Below, piece by piece: positions 13,462 through 21,643 of a stretch of DNA of 32,341 nt. Made by a program: the position numbers and the translations under genes. A model generated the notes under the pieces. The model worked only from the letters and a program-made list of their open reading frames with translations, had not been told where the DNA came from and did no database searches. Numbering within the stretch: the first letter of the stretch is position 1; every line of letters starts with the position of its first letter. The stretch comes from Candidatus Iainarchaeum sp. (GTDB taxonomy: Archaea > Micrarchaeota > Micrarchaeia > Anstonellales > Bilamarchaeaceae). The stretch covers positions 1-32,341 of the forward strand of contig JAQTME010000012.1 in assembly GCA_028714535.1 (NCBI GenBank), given 5' to 3'.

Positions 13462-14508
13462 ATGGATGAAAACAAGAGGAAGCACGGCAAGCTTGGGACC
13501 GGTTTCTCGGACAAGCTCCAGCCCCTGGAGGCGCTCGACCTCTCAAAGGTGAAAAGCGCAGACGACCTCGTGCGCGGCATGGGCAAATGCGCCTTCGGCG
13601 CGCGCAACGTGGGCGAGGCCGCAGACGTGCTCGAGGCGATGGTGAAGGACAAGAGCTGCTACAAGGTGCTCACGCTTTCCGGCGCCATGACCGTGGCGAA
13701 GATGGGGCTCGTGATATGCGACATGATCGACAATGGCATGGTCGACGCTGTCATAAGCACAGGCGCTCTCATGGCGCACGGCTTCGTGGAATCGGTCGGC
13801 ATGCGCCACTTCAAGTTCGACTGGGGCATGCAGGACGAGGAGCTCTACGAGAAGGGCTACGACCGTGTCTACGACACACTCGAGCTGGAGAAGAACCTCG
13901 ACGACGTGGAAACGATCGTGAACGAGGTGCTGGGAAAGGTGGACAGCGAGGTCCTCTGCAGCCACAGGATAAACCGCATGCTGGGCGAATACCTGGTGAA
14001 GAAGACAAAGGGAAGGGGCGTGCTCAGGTCGGCCTGCGAACGGAACGTCCCTGTCTACGTGCCTGCGTTCACAGACAGCGAAATCGGCCTTGACATGGCG
14101 CTGCACAACGTCAGGAGGAAGGAGGCGGGAAGGCCGCAGCTCGCGTTCAACCCGTTCCTCGACCTTGAGGACTTCGCAGGCCATATACGTGCAGCGAAGA
14201 AGATAGGCATATTCACCATAGGGGGCGGCGTGCCGCGCAACTGGGCGCAGCAGGCGGCCTGCTACCTTGACCTGATAAACAGCCGCATCGGCCATGGCGG
14301 GGACTTCAAGCGCTACAACTACGCGGTCCGCATATGCCCTGAGCCTGCCCACTGGGGCGGGATGTCTGGCTGCACCTACTCGGAGGGCGTCAGCTGGGGC
14401 AAGATAGTGCCGAAGAGCGAGGGCGGGATGTACGCAGAAGTTTTCGACGACGCCACAATCGCCTGGCCGCTCGTAGTGAAGGCCGTCCTCGAACGGATGG
14501 GGAAGTGA
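13462..14508 (+). CDS. Deoxyhypusine-synthase-like protein (DHSL; possible homospermidine-forming type)
   Basis: This is a member of the deoxyhypusine synthase family, 348 residues. It retains the catalytic Lys motif EGVSWGKI near residue 312 and the NAD-site region ISTGALMAHGF near 96. It departs from true DHS, which has TAGG there (as in the downstream copy), and has HWGGMSGCTYSEG in place of DGSxSGARxxE. These changes match the bacterial-type DHS-like group, some members of which transfer the aminobutyl group to putrescine or a similar amine rather than to eIF5A. ATG 13462 is preferred to a GTG at 13453 that overlaps the upstream stop. The next gene starts inside its stop (TGATG), so translation is coupled. 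Confidence 0.88.
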   Translation: MDENKRKHGKLGTGFSDKLQPLEALDLSKVKSADDLVRGMGKCAFGARNVGEAADVLEAMVKDKSCYKVLTLSGAMTVAKMGLVICDMIDNGMVDAVISTGALMAHGFVESVGMRHFKFDWGMQDEELYEKGYDRVYDTLELEKNLDDVETIVNEVLGKVDSEVLCSHRINRMLGEYLVKKTKGRGVLRSACERNVPVYVPAFTDSEIGLDMALHNVRRKEAGRPQLAFNPFLDLEDFAGHIRAAKKIGIFTIGGGVPRNWAQQAACYLDLINSRIGHGGDFKRYNYAVRICPEPAHWGGMSGCTYSEGVSWGKIVPKSEGGMYAEVFDDATIAWPLVVKAVLERMGK

Positions 14509-15416
14509 TGGGGATGCATGTCGAGGACATAGGCGTGGATGCCATTGCGGCCATGGACGCCGAGCGTGCGTTCTCAAACTGCGGCTTCCAGGCGACCAAC
14601 ATCGCGCGCGGCATCGCCATAATCCGCGAGATGAAGATGAAAAAGGCGACTGTTTTCCTGACGTTCACATCCAACCTGGTCGCATCAGGCCTCCGCGGGC
14701 TCATCAAGGAGATGTGCAGGCGGAAATTCGTAGATGCGATAATCACTGCAGGCGGCAGCCTGGACCACGACCTCATAAAGTCGGCGAAGAAATACGAGCT
14801 CGGCTCCTTCATGCTGGATGACGCCGAGCTCCACAAGAAGGGCATCAACCGCCTCGGCAACATACTGGTGCCGAACGAGTGCTACGAATACCTGGAAACG
14901 TTCATGCAAGGGATATACGAGGAGCTCTACCAGCAGGGCAAGACAGTTTCGCCGTCGCAGATCGCGGCCAGGATAGGCGAGAAGACCGGCGAGGATTCGT
15001 TCCTCCACTGGTGCACGAAGAACAGGATACCTGTCTTCTGCCCGGGCATAACCGACTCTGCCATCGGGCTGCAGGCATATTTCTTCAAGCAGAAGCGCAA
15101 GGATTTCTGCATAGACGTCACGAAGGACATGAGCGAGCTGGCGCAATTGGCTCTCAACGCGGAAAAGACGGGCGGCATAGTGCTTGGCGGCGGAATATCC
15201 AAGCACCACGCCATGGGCGTGAACCTCCTGCGCGGCGGCTTCGACTACGCCGTATACGTGACCACGTCTTCGCCATGGGACGGCTCGCTCAGCGGCGCGC
15301 GCACCAACGAGGGCATATCCTGGGGCAAGATAAATGAGAAGGCCAACCACGTGACCATAGACGCTGACGCCACAATCGCCTTCCCGCTCATCATGGCGTC
15401 TTTCCTGAAACGGTGA
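14508..15416 (+). CDS. dys: Deoxyhypusine synthase
   Basis: The enzyme transfers the aminobutyl group of spermidine (or an archaeal substitute) to a lysine of aIF5A, the first step of hypusine formation. The 302-residue protein has the canonical NAD-site IITAGGSLDHDLIK near residue 81, GINRLGNILVPN near 110, PVFCPGITDSAIG, and DGSLSGARTNEGISWGKI near 268, including the active Lys. The ATG overlaps the stop of the upstream DHS-like gene (TGATG). A GTG at 14505 and an ATG at 14514 are alternative starts. The tandem with a DHS-like paralogue is notable and may divide protein and small-amine substrates. Confidence 0.93.
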   Translation: MGMHVEDIGVDAIAAMDAERAFSNCGFQATNIARGIAIIREMKMKKATVFLTFTSNLVASGLRGLIKEMCRRKFVDAIITAGGSLDHDLIKSAKKYELGSFMLDDAELHKKGINRLGNILVPNECYEYLETFMQGIYEELYQQGKTVSPSQIAARIGEKTGEDSFLHWCTKNRIPVFCPGITDSAIGLQAYFFKQKRKDFCIDVTKDMSELAQLALNAEKTGGIVLGGGISKHHAMGVNLLRGGFDYAVYVTTSSPWDGSLSGARTNEGISWGKINEKANHVTIDADATIAFPLIMASFLKR

Positions 15417-15420
15417 TGCG

Positions 15421-15921
15421 ATGGACATGACCCTGCTGCCGTTCATCCTCGCGTTCGTCGCAGGCTTCATCGTCAAATGCGTGGACTGGCTGGACGACGA
15501 CCGGAAAAGCAGGCACCCCGCCAAATACGCCCTCGCGGTAATCTACGGCATCCTGATAGGCTATGTCATCGGCGCGTCCACGTTCTCGGTCCTCTTCGTC
15601 GCAGCGCTCGTGGCCCAGGTCTTCGCCAAGAAGGTGGACACGATTGCGCACCGCCTCGGCTTCATAGCCACCGCCATCGCCATGCTTGCATTCGGCTTCC
15701 CGTTCATGGACGCTGTGCAGTTCGGCTTCTTCCTGCTGCTCGCGTTCCTCGACGAGGCCGATTACATCGGCCGGCTCAGGCCGCTGGCAGAATACAGGCC
15801 GTTCCTTCCGGCAGGCGCGCTGTGCATGCTGGCTTTCGGGCGCTGGGACTATTTCGCCGGCATAGCGCTTTTTGACATCGGCTACAGGCTTTTCCCCGCC
15901 CTCCAAAAACATATAAAATAA
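15421..15921 (+). CDS. Multi-pass membrane protein, unknown, 166 aa
   Basis: The protein has about five hydrophobic segments (about 4-20, 37-58, 60-70, 80-97 and 100-112, and again near 130-150) separated by charged turns such as DWLDDDRKSRHPAK. The acidic loop and later FLDEADYIGRLR recall Asp-rich loops of membrane prenyltransferases, but no full motif is present, so no function is assigned. It begins 4 nt after the deoxyhypusine synthase stop and ends 17 nt before primase, so it belongs to the same transcription unit. Confidence 0.8.
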   Translation: MDMTLLPFILAFVAGFIVKCVDWLDDDRKSRHPAKYALAVIYGILIGYVIGASTFSVLFVAALVAQVFAKKVDTIAHRLGFIATAIAMLAFGFPFMDAVQFGFFLLLAFLDEADYIGRLRPLAEYRPFLPAGALCMLAFGRWDYFAGIALFDIGYRLFPALQKHIK

Positions 15922-15938
15922 GGGAGAGAATAACCATT

Positions 15939-16901
15939 ATGGATGAGGGGCTGGATTTCGCTGTCAAATACCCGTTCAGCGACAGCGCCAGGAAAAGCCT
16001 GGGCGACATCCAGCTCACGGAGCGCATAGTCGAGCTCGCAGTGGAGCGCATAAGGAAGGCCGTCAGGGGCGACGACAGCGCTAGGGTCGTCTTCCACGAA
16101 TCCGACAAGAGGGAGGAGATAGCGTCGTTCGCAGCGGCACGCATGATACTCGGCCACCTGCGCAACTCCTACCTCACCAACCGCTTCGCCATCAACGAGT
16201 CCAAAATCGTCCGCGGCCGCATAAACAAGGAGGACGAGCGGACCGTGGACGCGGTCGCTGCCCAGTTCGGCATAGCCAGCGCAGTGGAAAACGGCATGAT
16301 GCTCCTGGATTTGCCGACCTACCTCAGGTACAGCGTGCGCGACCCGCACTACAAACTCATCAACAGGAAGCTGTTCAGCGGCAGGGTCGAGATAAACGCG
16401 GAAGAGAAGAAGAGGCTGGTGGAAGAGGCGGTCAAGAAGCACATAGAGCGCATCCCGACCGTCAAGGACCCGCCGGACATAATCAAGAACGCGGGCAAGC
16501 AGCTTGTGGCAGAGATACCCAAGACCGAGGTGAGGATGACCGTCAAGGCGGGCGACCACCCCCCCTGCGTGATGAGGCTGCTTGAGAGCCTGAAAAACCA
16601 CGAGAACCTGCCGCACCACGCCAGGTGGTTCCTTGCGGCGTATACGCTCGCCATAGGCATGGGCGAGGACGACATAGTGAAGCTGTTCGCAGGCGCGCCT
16701 GACTTCAGCGAGAAGATAACCAGGTACCAGGTGAGCCACATAAAGAAGAAGGGATACAGCGTGCCGTCCTGCGCGACCGTGATGAGCTACGGGCTGTGCT
16801 GCGCGGTTTGTAGGATAGGCAGCCCGATAAACTGGCACACCCTCGAGAAGGGAAGGAAGGACGCGATAAACGCGGAGGCAGACAATGCAGCCAAGGGATA
16901 G
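15939..16901 (+). CDS. priL: DNA primase large subunit
   Basis: This is the regulatory subunit of the archaeal/eukaryotic-type primase, partner of the adjacent PriS. The 320-residue protein has an N-terminal helical domain and a C-terminal iron-sulfur domain. The cluster ligands are visible as HPPCVM near residue 210 and PSCATVMSYGLCCAVC near 277-291, giving the required four Cys with one to spare. The short length fits small archaeal versions. GGGAGAG lies upstream of the ATG. The 3' end overlaps the PriS gene by 17 bp, which supports coupled production of the heterodimer. Confidence 0.94.
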   Translation: MDEGLDFAVKYPFSDSARKSLGDIQLTERIVELAVERIRKAVRGDDSARVVFHESDKREEIASFAAARMILGHLRNSYLTNRFAINESKIVRGRINKEDERTVDAVAAQFGIASAVENGMMLLDLPTYLRYSVRDPHYKLINRKLFSGRVEINAEEKKRLVEEAVKKHIERIPTVKDPPDIIKNAGKQLVAEIPKTEVRMTVKAGDHPPCVMRLLESLKNHENLPHHARWFLAAYTLAIGMGEDDIVKLFAGAPDFSEKITRYQVSHIKKKGYSVPSCATVMSYGLCCAVCRIGSPINWHTLEKGRKDAINAEADNAAKG

Positions 16902-17970
16902 GCAGGCGCTCCTCAAGCTGTTCGCAGCTTACTACGAGACGGCTGACTTCAGGATACCCGGCCTCGAGCAGAGAGAGTTTGGCATCGGCAACATCAGGAA
17001 GATAGAGGCCCGCCACCTGAACTTCCCGAACCTCCAGTCCTTTCGCGGCTATCTCACCAACAACACCCCGTTCTTCGTCTCGCATTCCACCGCGTATTAC
17101 GAGTTCCCCGGCGCCACGCCGATACAGAAAAAGGCCTGGAAGGGCGCCGACCTGGTCTTCGACCTCGACATCCATGCGGAGGGCAAGTACGGCCCCTACG
17201 CGTTGCTGGGCCAGGTCAAGGCAGACCTCCAGCGGCTGGTGAAGGACTTCATAATCAACGATTTCGGCTGCAGGGACGTGCTCGTCGCCTTCTCAGGCAA
17301 CCGCGGCTACCACGTGCACGTGCGCGACAAGGCGTTCCTCCCGCTCGGCGGCGAGGAACGGCGCGAGCTGGTAGATTACGTCATGGGCAACGGCCTGAAC
17401 TACAGGGATTTCTTCTCCTATTCCGACAAGAAACAATTGCTCGGCCCGCGGCCTGACGAGGGCGGCTACCGCGGCAGGTTCGCGAGGGCTGCGATGGAGC
17501 TCATAAACAGCAAGCCGACCGCGGTCTCGCGCGTGTTCTCAAAGGAAAAGGAGCGCGGCTTCTTCCTCGGCGGCGTCCGCCAGGGCAACTGGAGCAAGAC
17601 GTCGCTCAAGTTCGACGACCTTGTCGGCAGGCTCAGCCCGCTGGCGGCCACGCTGCCCGTCGGCTCAGTGAATACCGATGCAGGAGTCACACAGGACCTG
17701 AGCAAGCTCATCCGCGTCCCGAACAGCATCCATGGGGAGACCGGATTGATAGCGAAGATAATCGAGCCGGGCGAGGTGGACAGGTTCGAGCCGCTGCGCG
17801 ACGCGCTCGTCCGGAGCAGCGAGCGCATGAAGGTGAGATTCGTCGAGGGCGTGCCTTCGCTCGAGCTGGGCGGGGAGACGGTCGGCCCGTTCAAGACAGG
17901 CGATGAAAAGGAGCTTCCCAGGCCGGTTGCCGTGTTCTTCGTGGCCAAGGAAAGCGCTACTCTGTTATGA
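16885..17970 (+). CDS. priS: DNA primase small (catalytic) subunit
   Basis: This is the catalytic subunit that makes primers at replication forks. In 361 residues it shows the metal-binding DLVFDLDIHAE (Asp 93 and 95 region), SGNRGYHVHV near residue 139 with the catalytic His region, and RVPNSIHGETGLIAK near 281, all PriS signatures. It starts within the end of priL in another frame. A convergent gene ends 20 bp beyond its stop. Confidence 0.95.
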   Translation: MQPRDRQALLKLFAAYYETADFRIPGLEQREFGIGNIRKIEARHLNFPNLQSFRGYLTNNTPFFVSHSTAYYEFPGATPIQKKAWKGADLVFDLDIHAEGKYGPYALLGQVKADLQRLVKDFIINDFGCRDVLVAFSGNRGYHVHVRDKAFLPLGGEERRELVDYVMGNGLNYRDFFSYSDKKQLLGPRPDEGGYRGRFARAAMELINSKPTAVSRVFSKEKERGFFLGGVRQGNWSKTSLKFDDLVGRLSPLAATLPVGSVNTDAGVTQDLSKLIRVPNSIHGETGLIAKIIEPGEVDRFEPLRDALVRSSERMKVRFVEGVPSLELGGETVGPFKTGDEKELPRPVAVFFVAKESATLL

Positions 17971-17990
17971 AAAAGGGAAAAATCAAGGTC

Positions 17991-18404
17991 TTACTTCTTG
18001 GCAGCAGGCTTCTCAGGAGCCGATGCCTTGGAGAGCTGTATCCTCGGCGGTATCAAAGGCGCCGTGAGGCCGAGAACCCTCGCGAGGAGCGTGCCGTTCG
18101 CGCTTCCACTGTAGTTGACCGCGCTGAGCACAGTCTCCGCATACGCGTCCGGGACCTTCTTGTTCTTCTTCCACATGTCGACAATCTCGTTGGCGAGCTT
18201 GTCCTCCTCTTTGGCCACGAGTACGCCCTTTATCTTTATCTGGCCGACGTTCTCCTCGTAATTCGCGGTATAGACGTAGGTTATCTCGACCTGGCCGTTC
18301 TGCCGCTGGACGTCCTCGAGCGCGATGTTTATGTTGAGCCCCTTTATGCTGGCCCCTATGGTCTTCTTTCCGCTGACATCAAGTATCCTTTCTCCAACTA
18401 TCAT
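17991..18404 (-). CDS. Conserved small archaeal protein, possibly SecB-like, 137 aa
   Basis: I recognise the general look but not a secure family. A run of beta strands (IKGLNINIALEDV, QVEITYVYTANY, GQIKIKGVLVAKEE) is followed by a helical part with VPDAYAETVLSAVNY and LGLTAPLIPPRIQL. This strand-then-helix order with a terminal Pro-rich segment recalls SecB-like chaperone proteins of archaea; that is inference. The C-terminal tail is Lys/Ala/Pro-rich. ATG 18404 is chosen because AAAGGAGG lies 8 nt upstream; a TATA-like TTTTTAAT at about 18447-18455 gives a leader of about 20 nt. Confidence 0.75.
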   Translation of the reverse strand: MIVGERILDVSGKKTIGASIKGLNINIALEDVQRQNGQVEITYVYTANYEENVGQIKIKGVLVAKEEDKLANEIVDMWKKNKKVPDAYAETVLSAVNYSGSANGTLLARVLGLTAPLIPPRIQLSKASAPEKPAAKK

Positions 18405-18528
18405 CAAATTCGCCTCCTTTATGTGTTTTGTAATCTACAACAGAGAGATTAAAAACCTACTCCGGGCGCCGGGAGGGGCTTAAAACCTGCGGATGCCTAC
18501 GTCGTGCGGAAGCCAAACTTCCACTATT

Positions 18529-18537
18529 CATTTAAAG
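18529..18537 (+). promoter_or_regulatory. TATA box of orc1/cdc6 gene
   Basis: CATTTAAAG is centred about 26 bp before the ATG at 18559, implying a leaderless transcript. The 154-bp gap between divergent genes contains no obvious repeated origin-recognition boxes. Confidence 0.65.
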
Positions 18538-18558
18538 GTTTGCTGCCAACTATAGCCC

Positions 18559-19755
18559 ATGGCTTCTTTTGATCAGATACTCTCAAAGAAATCCATCTTT
18601 CGGGACGTATCTGTGCTGTCGCCGCACTATGTCCCCAAGGAGCTGCCTTTCCGCGCGAAGCACATGCACGAGATAATGACCGTCCTCTCTCCCGCGCTGA
18701 GGAACCAGAAGCCCCGCAACCTGATAATATACGGCAAGACCGGGACCGGGAAGACCTGCTGCATAAAGCGCGTCACCGAGGAGCTGGCCGAGGCGTCCTC
18801 CAAGAACGGCAGCCCGATAACCATCAACTATGTCAACTGCAGGATATACAACTCGCGCTACCGCATCCTGCAGAAGATGCTCAAGGACTTCGTGCCAGAG
18901 CTGGAGAAGGCCGGCTTCGGGCTGACGTTCCTCTACGAGAAGCTCCTCGAGCTCGCGTCCAGCGGCAGGCAGATAGTTGTGCTGCTCGACGAGATAGACA
19001 TGGTGAAGGACCTGGACGAGCTCATCTACACGCTCACCCGCTCCAACGACGAGATAAAGAAGGGCGGCGTCTCCATGGTCGGCATATCCAACAAGCTGTC
19101 GTTCAAGGACGTGCTCGACCCGCGCAGCAGGAGCAGCCTTTACGAGACCGAGATGGTGTTCGAGCCATATACCGCGGAGCAGCTGCAGAAGATACTTTCC
19201 CAGCGCGCCGAAGAGGGCTTTGAAAAGGGCGTCGTGGAACCGTCGGCCGTGAACCTGGCCGCCGCCATAACATCGCAGGAGAGCGGCGACGCGCGCTACG
19301 CGCTCAAGCTGCTGGTCAAGGCAGGCGAGATGGCAGAGCAGGCGGGCAGGGCGAAGATAACCGACGAGGACGTTGAGGCCGCCAGGAAGAAGGTGGAGCT
19401 CGACCTCACAATGGAGACGACCAACACGCTGCCCGAGATGCACCAGATCGTGCTCTATTCCATCGCATCCATATCCATAAGCGGAAGCAAGTACTCCCGC
19501 CTCGAAGGGCTTGAAAGCGGCTTCCTTTTCTCGGGCGAGGTCTACGAGGAATACGAGGCCACGTGCAAGAAGCTGAGGAAGCGCCCGAGGAGCACGCGCT
19601 GGTACAAGGAATACCTCAACGACCTGGAGACGCTCGGCCTGATAACGACCACGCCGAGCGGCAAGGGCATCCGGGGCCAGACCACCCTGATAAAGCTCGG
19701 CCCGAGCCCGCATGGCATACTGGGCATAGTGAAGAAGAACCTGTTTGGCGGCTAA
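18559..19755 (+). CDS. Orc1/Cdc6 replication initiator
   Basis: This is an origin-recognition AAA+ ATPase that loads the replicative helicase. The 398-residue protein has Walker A YGKTGTGKT near residues 58-66, Walker B VVLLDEIDMV near 139, sensor 1 in VGISNKL, an arginine-bearing DPRSRSSL region, a lid domain with SGDARYALKLLVKAGE, and a C-terminal winged helix (about 300-390) with TTPSGKGIRGQTTLI. All key ATPase residues are present. Its stop overlaps the stop of the convergent regulator by 2 bp. A local replication origin is possible, as these genes often sit beside one. Confidence 0.95.
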   Translation: MASFDQILSKKSIFRDVSVLSPHYVPKELPFRAKHMHEIMTVLSPALRNQKPRNLIIYGKTGTGKTCCIKRVTEELAEASSKNGSPITINYVNCRIYNSRYRILQKMLKDFVPELEKAGFGLTFLYEKLLELASSGRQIVVLLDEIDMVKDLDELIYTLTRSNDEIKKGGVSMVGISNKLSFKDVLDPRSRSSLYETEMVFEPYTAEQLQKILSQRAEEGFEKGVVEPSAVNLAAAITSQESGDARYALKLLVKAGEMAEQAGRAKITDEDVEAARKKVELDLTMETTNTLPEMHQIVLYSIASISISGSKYSRLEGLESGFLFSGEVYEEYEATCKKLRKRPRSTRWYKEYLNDLETLGLITTTPSGKGIRGQTTLIKLGPSPHGILGIVKKNLFGG

Positions 19756-20231
19756 AGCCCCCGCAGTTCCTCCACAAGCCGCACGACGTTTATCTTCCCG
19801 TATTTCTCCACGTGCACTATGCCGCGCGTTTCCAGCTTCTTCACTATGCGGTGCGCCTTCAGCCGCGTCATGCCGGGCAGCCTGGCCATCTCGCTCTGGG
19901 TGGTCATGCCCTCCTTGTCGCCCATGAGTTGCATGACCTCGCGCTCGTCCTGGCTGAGGAATTTCATGAGTATCCCGATATTGGTCTTCACGACCTTCTT
20001 CTGCTTCTCCAGAGTGGCGTTGAGTATGCTGTAGACCACGAGCCCCGAGCCGAGGCCGAAAAATCCCATCAGGACCATGAACTGGACATGGAATTCTATG
20101 AAGGGGCGCAACGGCCCGGGCACCGGCTGCCCGTCCGAATATGCAGTGAAGACAAAAACTAGCGCGGTGACCAGGAATATGAAAATCGAGACTATGACGA
20201 GCCCGAGGACTATCTTTTTCCTTATGTCCAT
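19752..20231 (-). CDS. Membrane-anchored winged-helix regulator, 159 aa
   Basis: Two transmembrane helices lie at about 8-32 and 48-70, joined by an extracytoplasmic loop of about 17 residues (SDGQPVPGPLRPFIEFH). A linker and a cytoplasmic winged-helix domain follow (about 90-159: LSQDEREVMQLM, TQSEMARLPGMTRLKAHRIVKKLETRGIV cited in part, then a wing with KYGKINVV). This is a one-component membrane-bound regulator layout. It is divergent from the copper operon and shares a 60-bp promoter with it, flanked by an inverted repeat, so control of that operon and of itself is likely. There are no Cys and few Met or His, so direct copper binding is not obvious; a partner such as the neighbouring membrane protein could sense the metal. 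Confidence 0.82.
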   Translation of the reverse strand: MDIRKKIVLGLVIVSIFIFLVTALVFVFTAYSDGQPVPGPLRPFIEFHVQFMVLMGFFGLGSGLVVYSILNATLEKQKKVVKTNIGILMKFLSQDEREVMQLMGDKEGMTTQSEMARLPGMTRLKAHRIVKKLETRGIVHVEKYGKINVVRLVEELRGL

Positions 20232-20246
20232 GACGATGATTCGGTC

Positions 20247-20288
20247 TGTTTCATTATTTAATATATATTGTTTCAGCGCAATGAAACA
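20247..20288. promoter_or_regulatory. Divergent promoter with inverted-repeat operator
   Basis: TGTTTCAT (20247-20254) and ATGAAACA (20281-20288) form a perfect 8-bp inverted repeat. A further GTTTCA lies at 20270-20275. Between the arms is the palindromic AT box AATATATATT (20260-20269), which sits about 26 bp from the plus-strand ATG at 20291 and about 33 bp from the minus-strand ATG at 20231. Binding at the arms would cover both start sites. Confidence 0.7.
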
Positions 20289-20290
20289 TC

Positions 20291-20755
20291 ATGAGCGAAG
20301 AAAAAATAATGGTTCAGAAAACGACGGCATTGCTGTTAGCCGCCCTTGCCTTTGCAGTGCTGGCAGGCGCATATGCTGTTTATGCCCATCCAGGCGCGCA
20401 GGTTCAGCAAAGCGTGCCTGCGGCTGCAAATCCGGGCAGCGCGGCCCAGGCAATCCGGCCGCCGCCAGATGCCGGCCCTCAGCCGGCCGTTCAGGACGTC
20501 TATATCAGGGCGCTTGGCACCGGCGCCTATGACAAGGCGGAAATCGCCGTGAAAAAAGGGATTCCCGTGCGCTTTCATTTCACTGCCGACGCCGATGCGG
20601 GCTGCGGCAGCTACCTCGTGATGGAGGAATTCGGCGTGAAGCTCCTGTCCAGGAATGGAGAGGAGCAGGTGGCCGAGTTCACGCCACAGCAGGCAGGCAC
20701 TTACGAGTATCATTGCGGCATGCACATGTTCGTAGGAAGGATGGTGGTTTCATGA
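20291..20755 (+). CDS. Cupredoxin-domain copper protein, membrane-anchored
   Basis: This is an exported single-domain cupredoxin of 154 residues. An N-terminal hydrophobic helix (about 11-32, TTALLLAALAFAVLAGAYAV) anchors or exports it. A Pro/Ala/Gln linker follows, then a beta-sandwich domain (about 68-154). Likely copper ligands are the Cys of DAGCGSYLV and the C-terminal YHCGMHMFVGRM cluster (Cys, His, Met). This is the type often found beside or fused to CopA in prokaryotes, probably receiving or buffering copper outside the membrane. The ATG is leaderless relative to the shared TATA. Its stop overlaps the next start (ATGA). Confidence 0.88.
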   Translation: MSEEKIMVQKTTALLLAALAFAVLAGAYAVYAHPGAQVQQSVPAAANPGSAAQAIRPPPDAGPQPAVQDVYIRALGTGAYDKAEIAVKKGIPVRFHFTADADAGCGSYLVMEEFGVKLLSRNGEEQVAEFTPQQAGTYEYHCGMHMFVGRMVVS

Positions 20756-20961
20756 CTGAACGTGTTTTGAGCGTGAAGGGAATGCACTGCAGGTCGTGCG
20801 AGATGCTGCTAACTGACGCGGTTTCGCAGGTCGAAGGGGTGGAGGGCGTCGTTGCTGACTGCAGGAGGGGGACCGTGACCATAAGCTGCGGCGCCGGCGC
20901 CATTGACGCCGTGGCTGAGCGCGTGGCCAGGGCCATACGGAGGGAAGGCTATCGGGTGTAG
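20752..20961 (+). CDS. CopZ-like heavy-metal-associated (HMA) copper chaperone
   Basis: This 69-residue single HMA domain has VKGMHCRSCEMLL, with the CxxC copper-binding pair at residues 13 and 16. The beta-alpha-beta-beta-alpha-beta pattern follows through VVADCRRGTVTIS to AIRREGYRV. It presumably carries Cu(I) in the cytoplasm to the CopA ATPase encoded two genes downstream. The start ATG overlaps the cupredoxin stop by 4 nt, so translation is coupled. The next gene's ATG follows its stop by 1 nt. Confidence 0.92.
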   Translation: MTERVLSVKGMHCRSCEMLLTDAVSQVEGVEGVVADCRRGTVTISCGAGAIDAVAERVARAIRREGYRV

Positions 20962-20962
20962 C

Positions 20963-21643
20963 ATGGAAGCGCTGAAATATCTCACATCAGTCCTCTCGGG
21001 CGGGCTGGAAACCGAATCAAGGCTGGTTAATTACTCCTTGGCGTCGGCAGCTGTGCTGGTGCTGCTCGGTAGCATCGGCTACTGGGCGCTATCCGGCGAT
21101 GCCGGCGCATACGTGCCGCTTGCACTCCTTGCCATAGGCAGTTCTGTTGCAATGGTATGCTCCTGCGCCCATGCCCTGTGCTACCGGCAGGCCATGGCAT
21201 GCATGCACGGCATGATGGCAGGCATGACCCTGGGCATGGCGGCTGGCTTCATGGTCGGCGCCCTTTTAGGCGCCACCAACGGCATGTTCATGGGTTCCGT
21301 TGCCGGCATGGCCGCAGGAATCGGCCTGGGCACAAGCCTGGGCCGCTGCACAGGCGTGATGGGCGCAATGGAAGGCGTCATGGCAGGGCTCATGTCCGGG
21401 GTGATGGGCGCGATGACTTCGGTCATGATGCTGAATGACCACCTGGTCGGGTTCCTTTTCCTGCTTTTCGTGCTCTGCGCGCTCGTGCTGGGCAGCCTTG
21501 GCTACATGCTATACCGGGAGAACGGAGCCGCGCCCCCCAGTGCCGTGAAATTCCACGAGTTCCTCGCCGCAAGCATGATTTTAAGCGTGCTTATGGTAGC
21601 GGTTATCATATGGGGGCCGAAAGGGCCCATAACATACCCCTAG
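20963..21643 (+). CDS. Met/Gly-rich multi-pass membrane protein of the copper operon, 226 aa
   Basis: The protein has about six or seven transmembrane helices. The centre (about 75-155) is packed with Met and Gly (MHGMMAGMTLGMAAGFMVG, TNGMFMGSVAGMAAGIG, MGAMEGVMAGLMSGVMGAM) in glycine-zipper-like helices, plus Cys and His residues in CSCAHALCYRQAMACMHG. Such thioether- and thiol-rich helices suit Cu(I) binding or passage. I recall similar Met/Gly-rich proteins beside copper genes in other prokaryotes, but no function is established. It starts 1 nt after the chaperone stop, and CopA starts directly after its own stop. A GAAA-loop hairpin sits at its 3' end. Confidence 0.82.
   Translation: MEALKYLTSVLSGGLETESRLVNYSLASAAVLVLLGSIGYWALSGDAGAYVPLALLAIGSSVAMVCSCAHALCYRQAMACMHGMMAGMTLGMAAGFMVGALLGATNGMFMGSVAGMAAGIGLGTSLGRCTGVMGAMEGVMAGLMSGVMGAMTSVMMLNDHLVGFLFLLFVLCALVLGSLGYMLYRENGAAPPSAVKFHEFLAASMILSVLMVAVIIWGPKGPITYP
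21609..21632 (+). other. Hairpin at the junction before copA
   Basis: ATGGG...GCC and GGGCCCAT pair around a GAAA tetraloop just before the stop of the Met-rich gene and 12 nt before the GTG start of CopA. It could affect message stability or re-initiation; it has no T-run, so it is not a terminator. Confidence 0.4.

Noticed and set aside
13543-14577. Long minus-strand open frame opposite the deoxyhypusine-synthase-like gene (344 codons)
   Set aside because: It is the antisense of a well-conserved coding gene in GC-rich DNA; its translation is rich in His, Arg and Val with no domain, typical of a shadow frame.
18405-18558. Replication origin next to orc1/cdc6
   Set aside because: Orc1 genes often adjoin origins, but I saw no repeated origin-recognition boxes or long AT-rich unwinding element in the 150-bp gap.
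18583-19713. Long minus-strand open frame opposite orc1/cdc6 (376 codons)
   Set aside because: It lies wholly inside a clear AAA+ gene, has low-complexity Leu/Val/His-rich translation and no promoter or ribosome-binding site.
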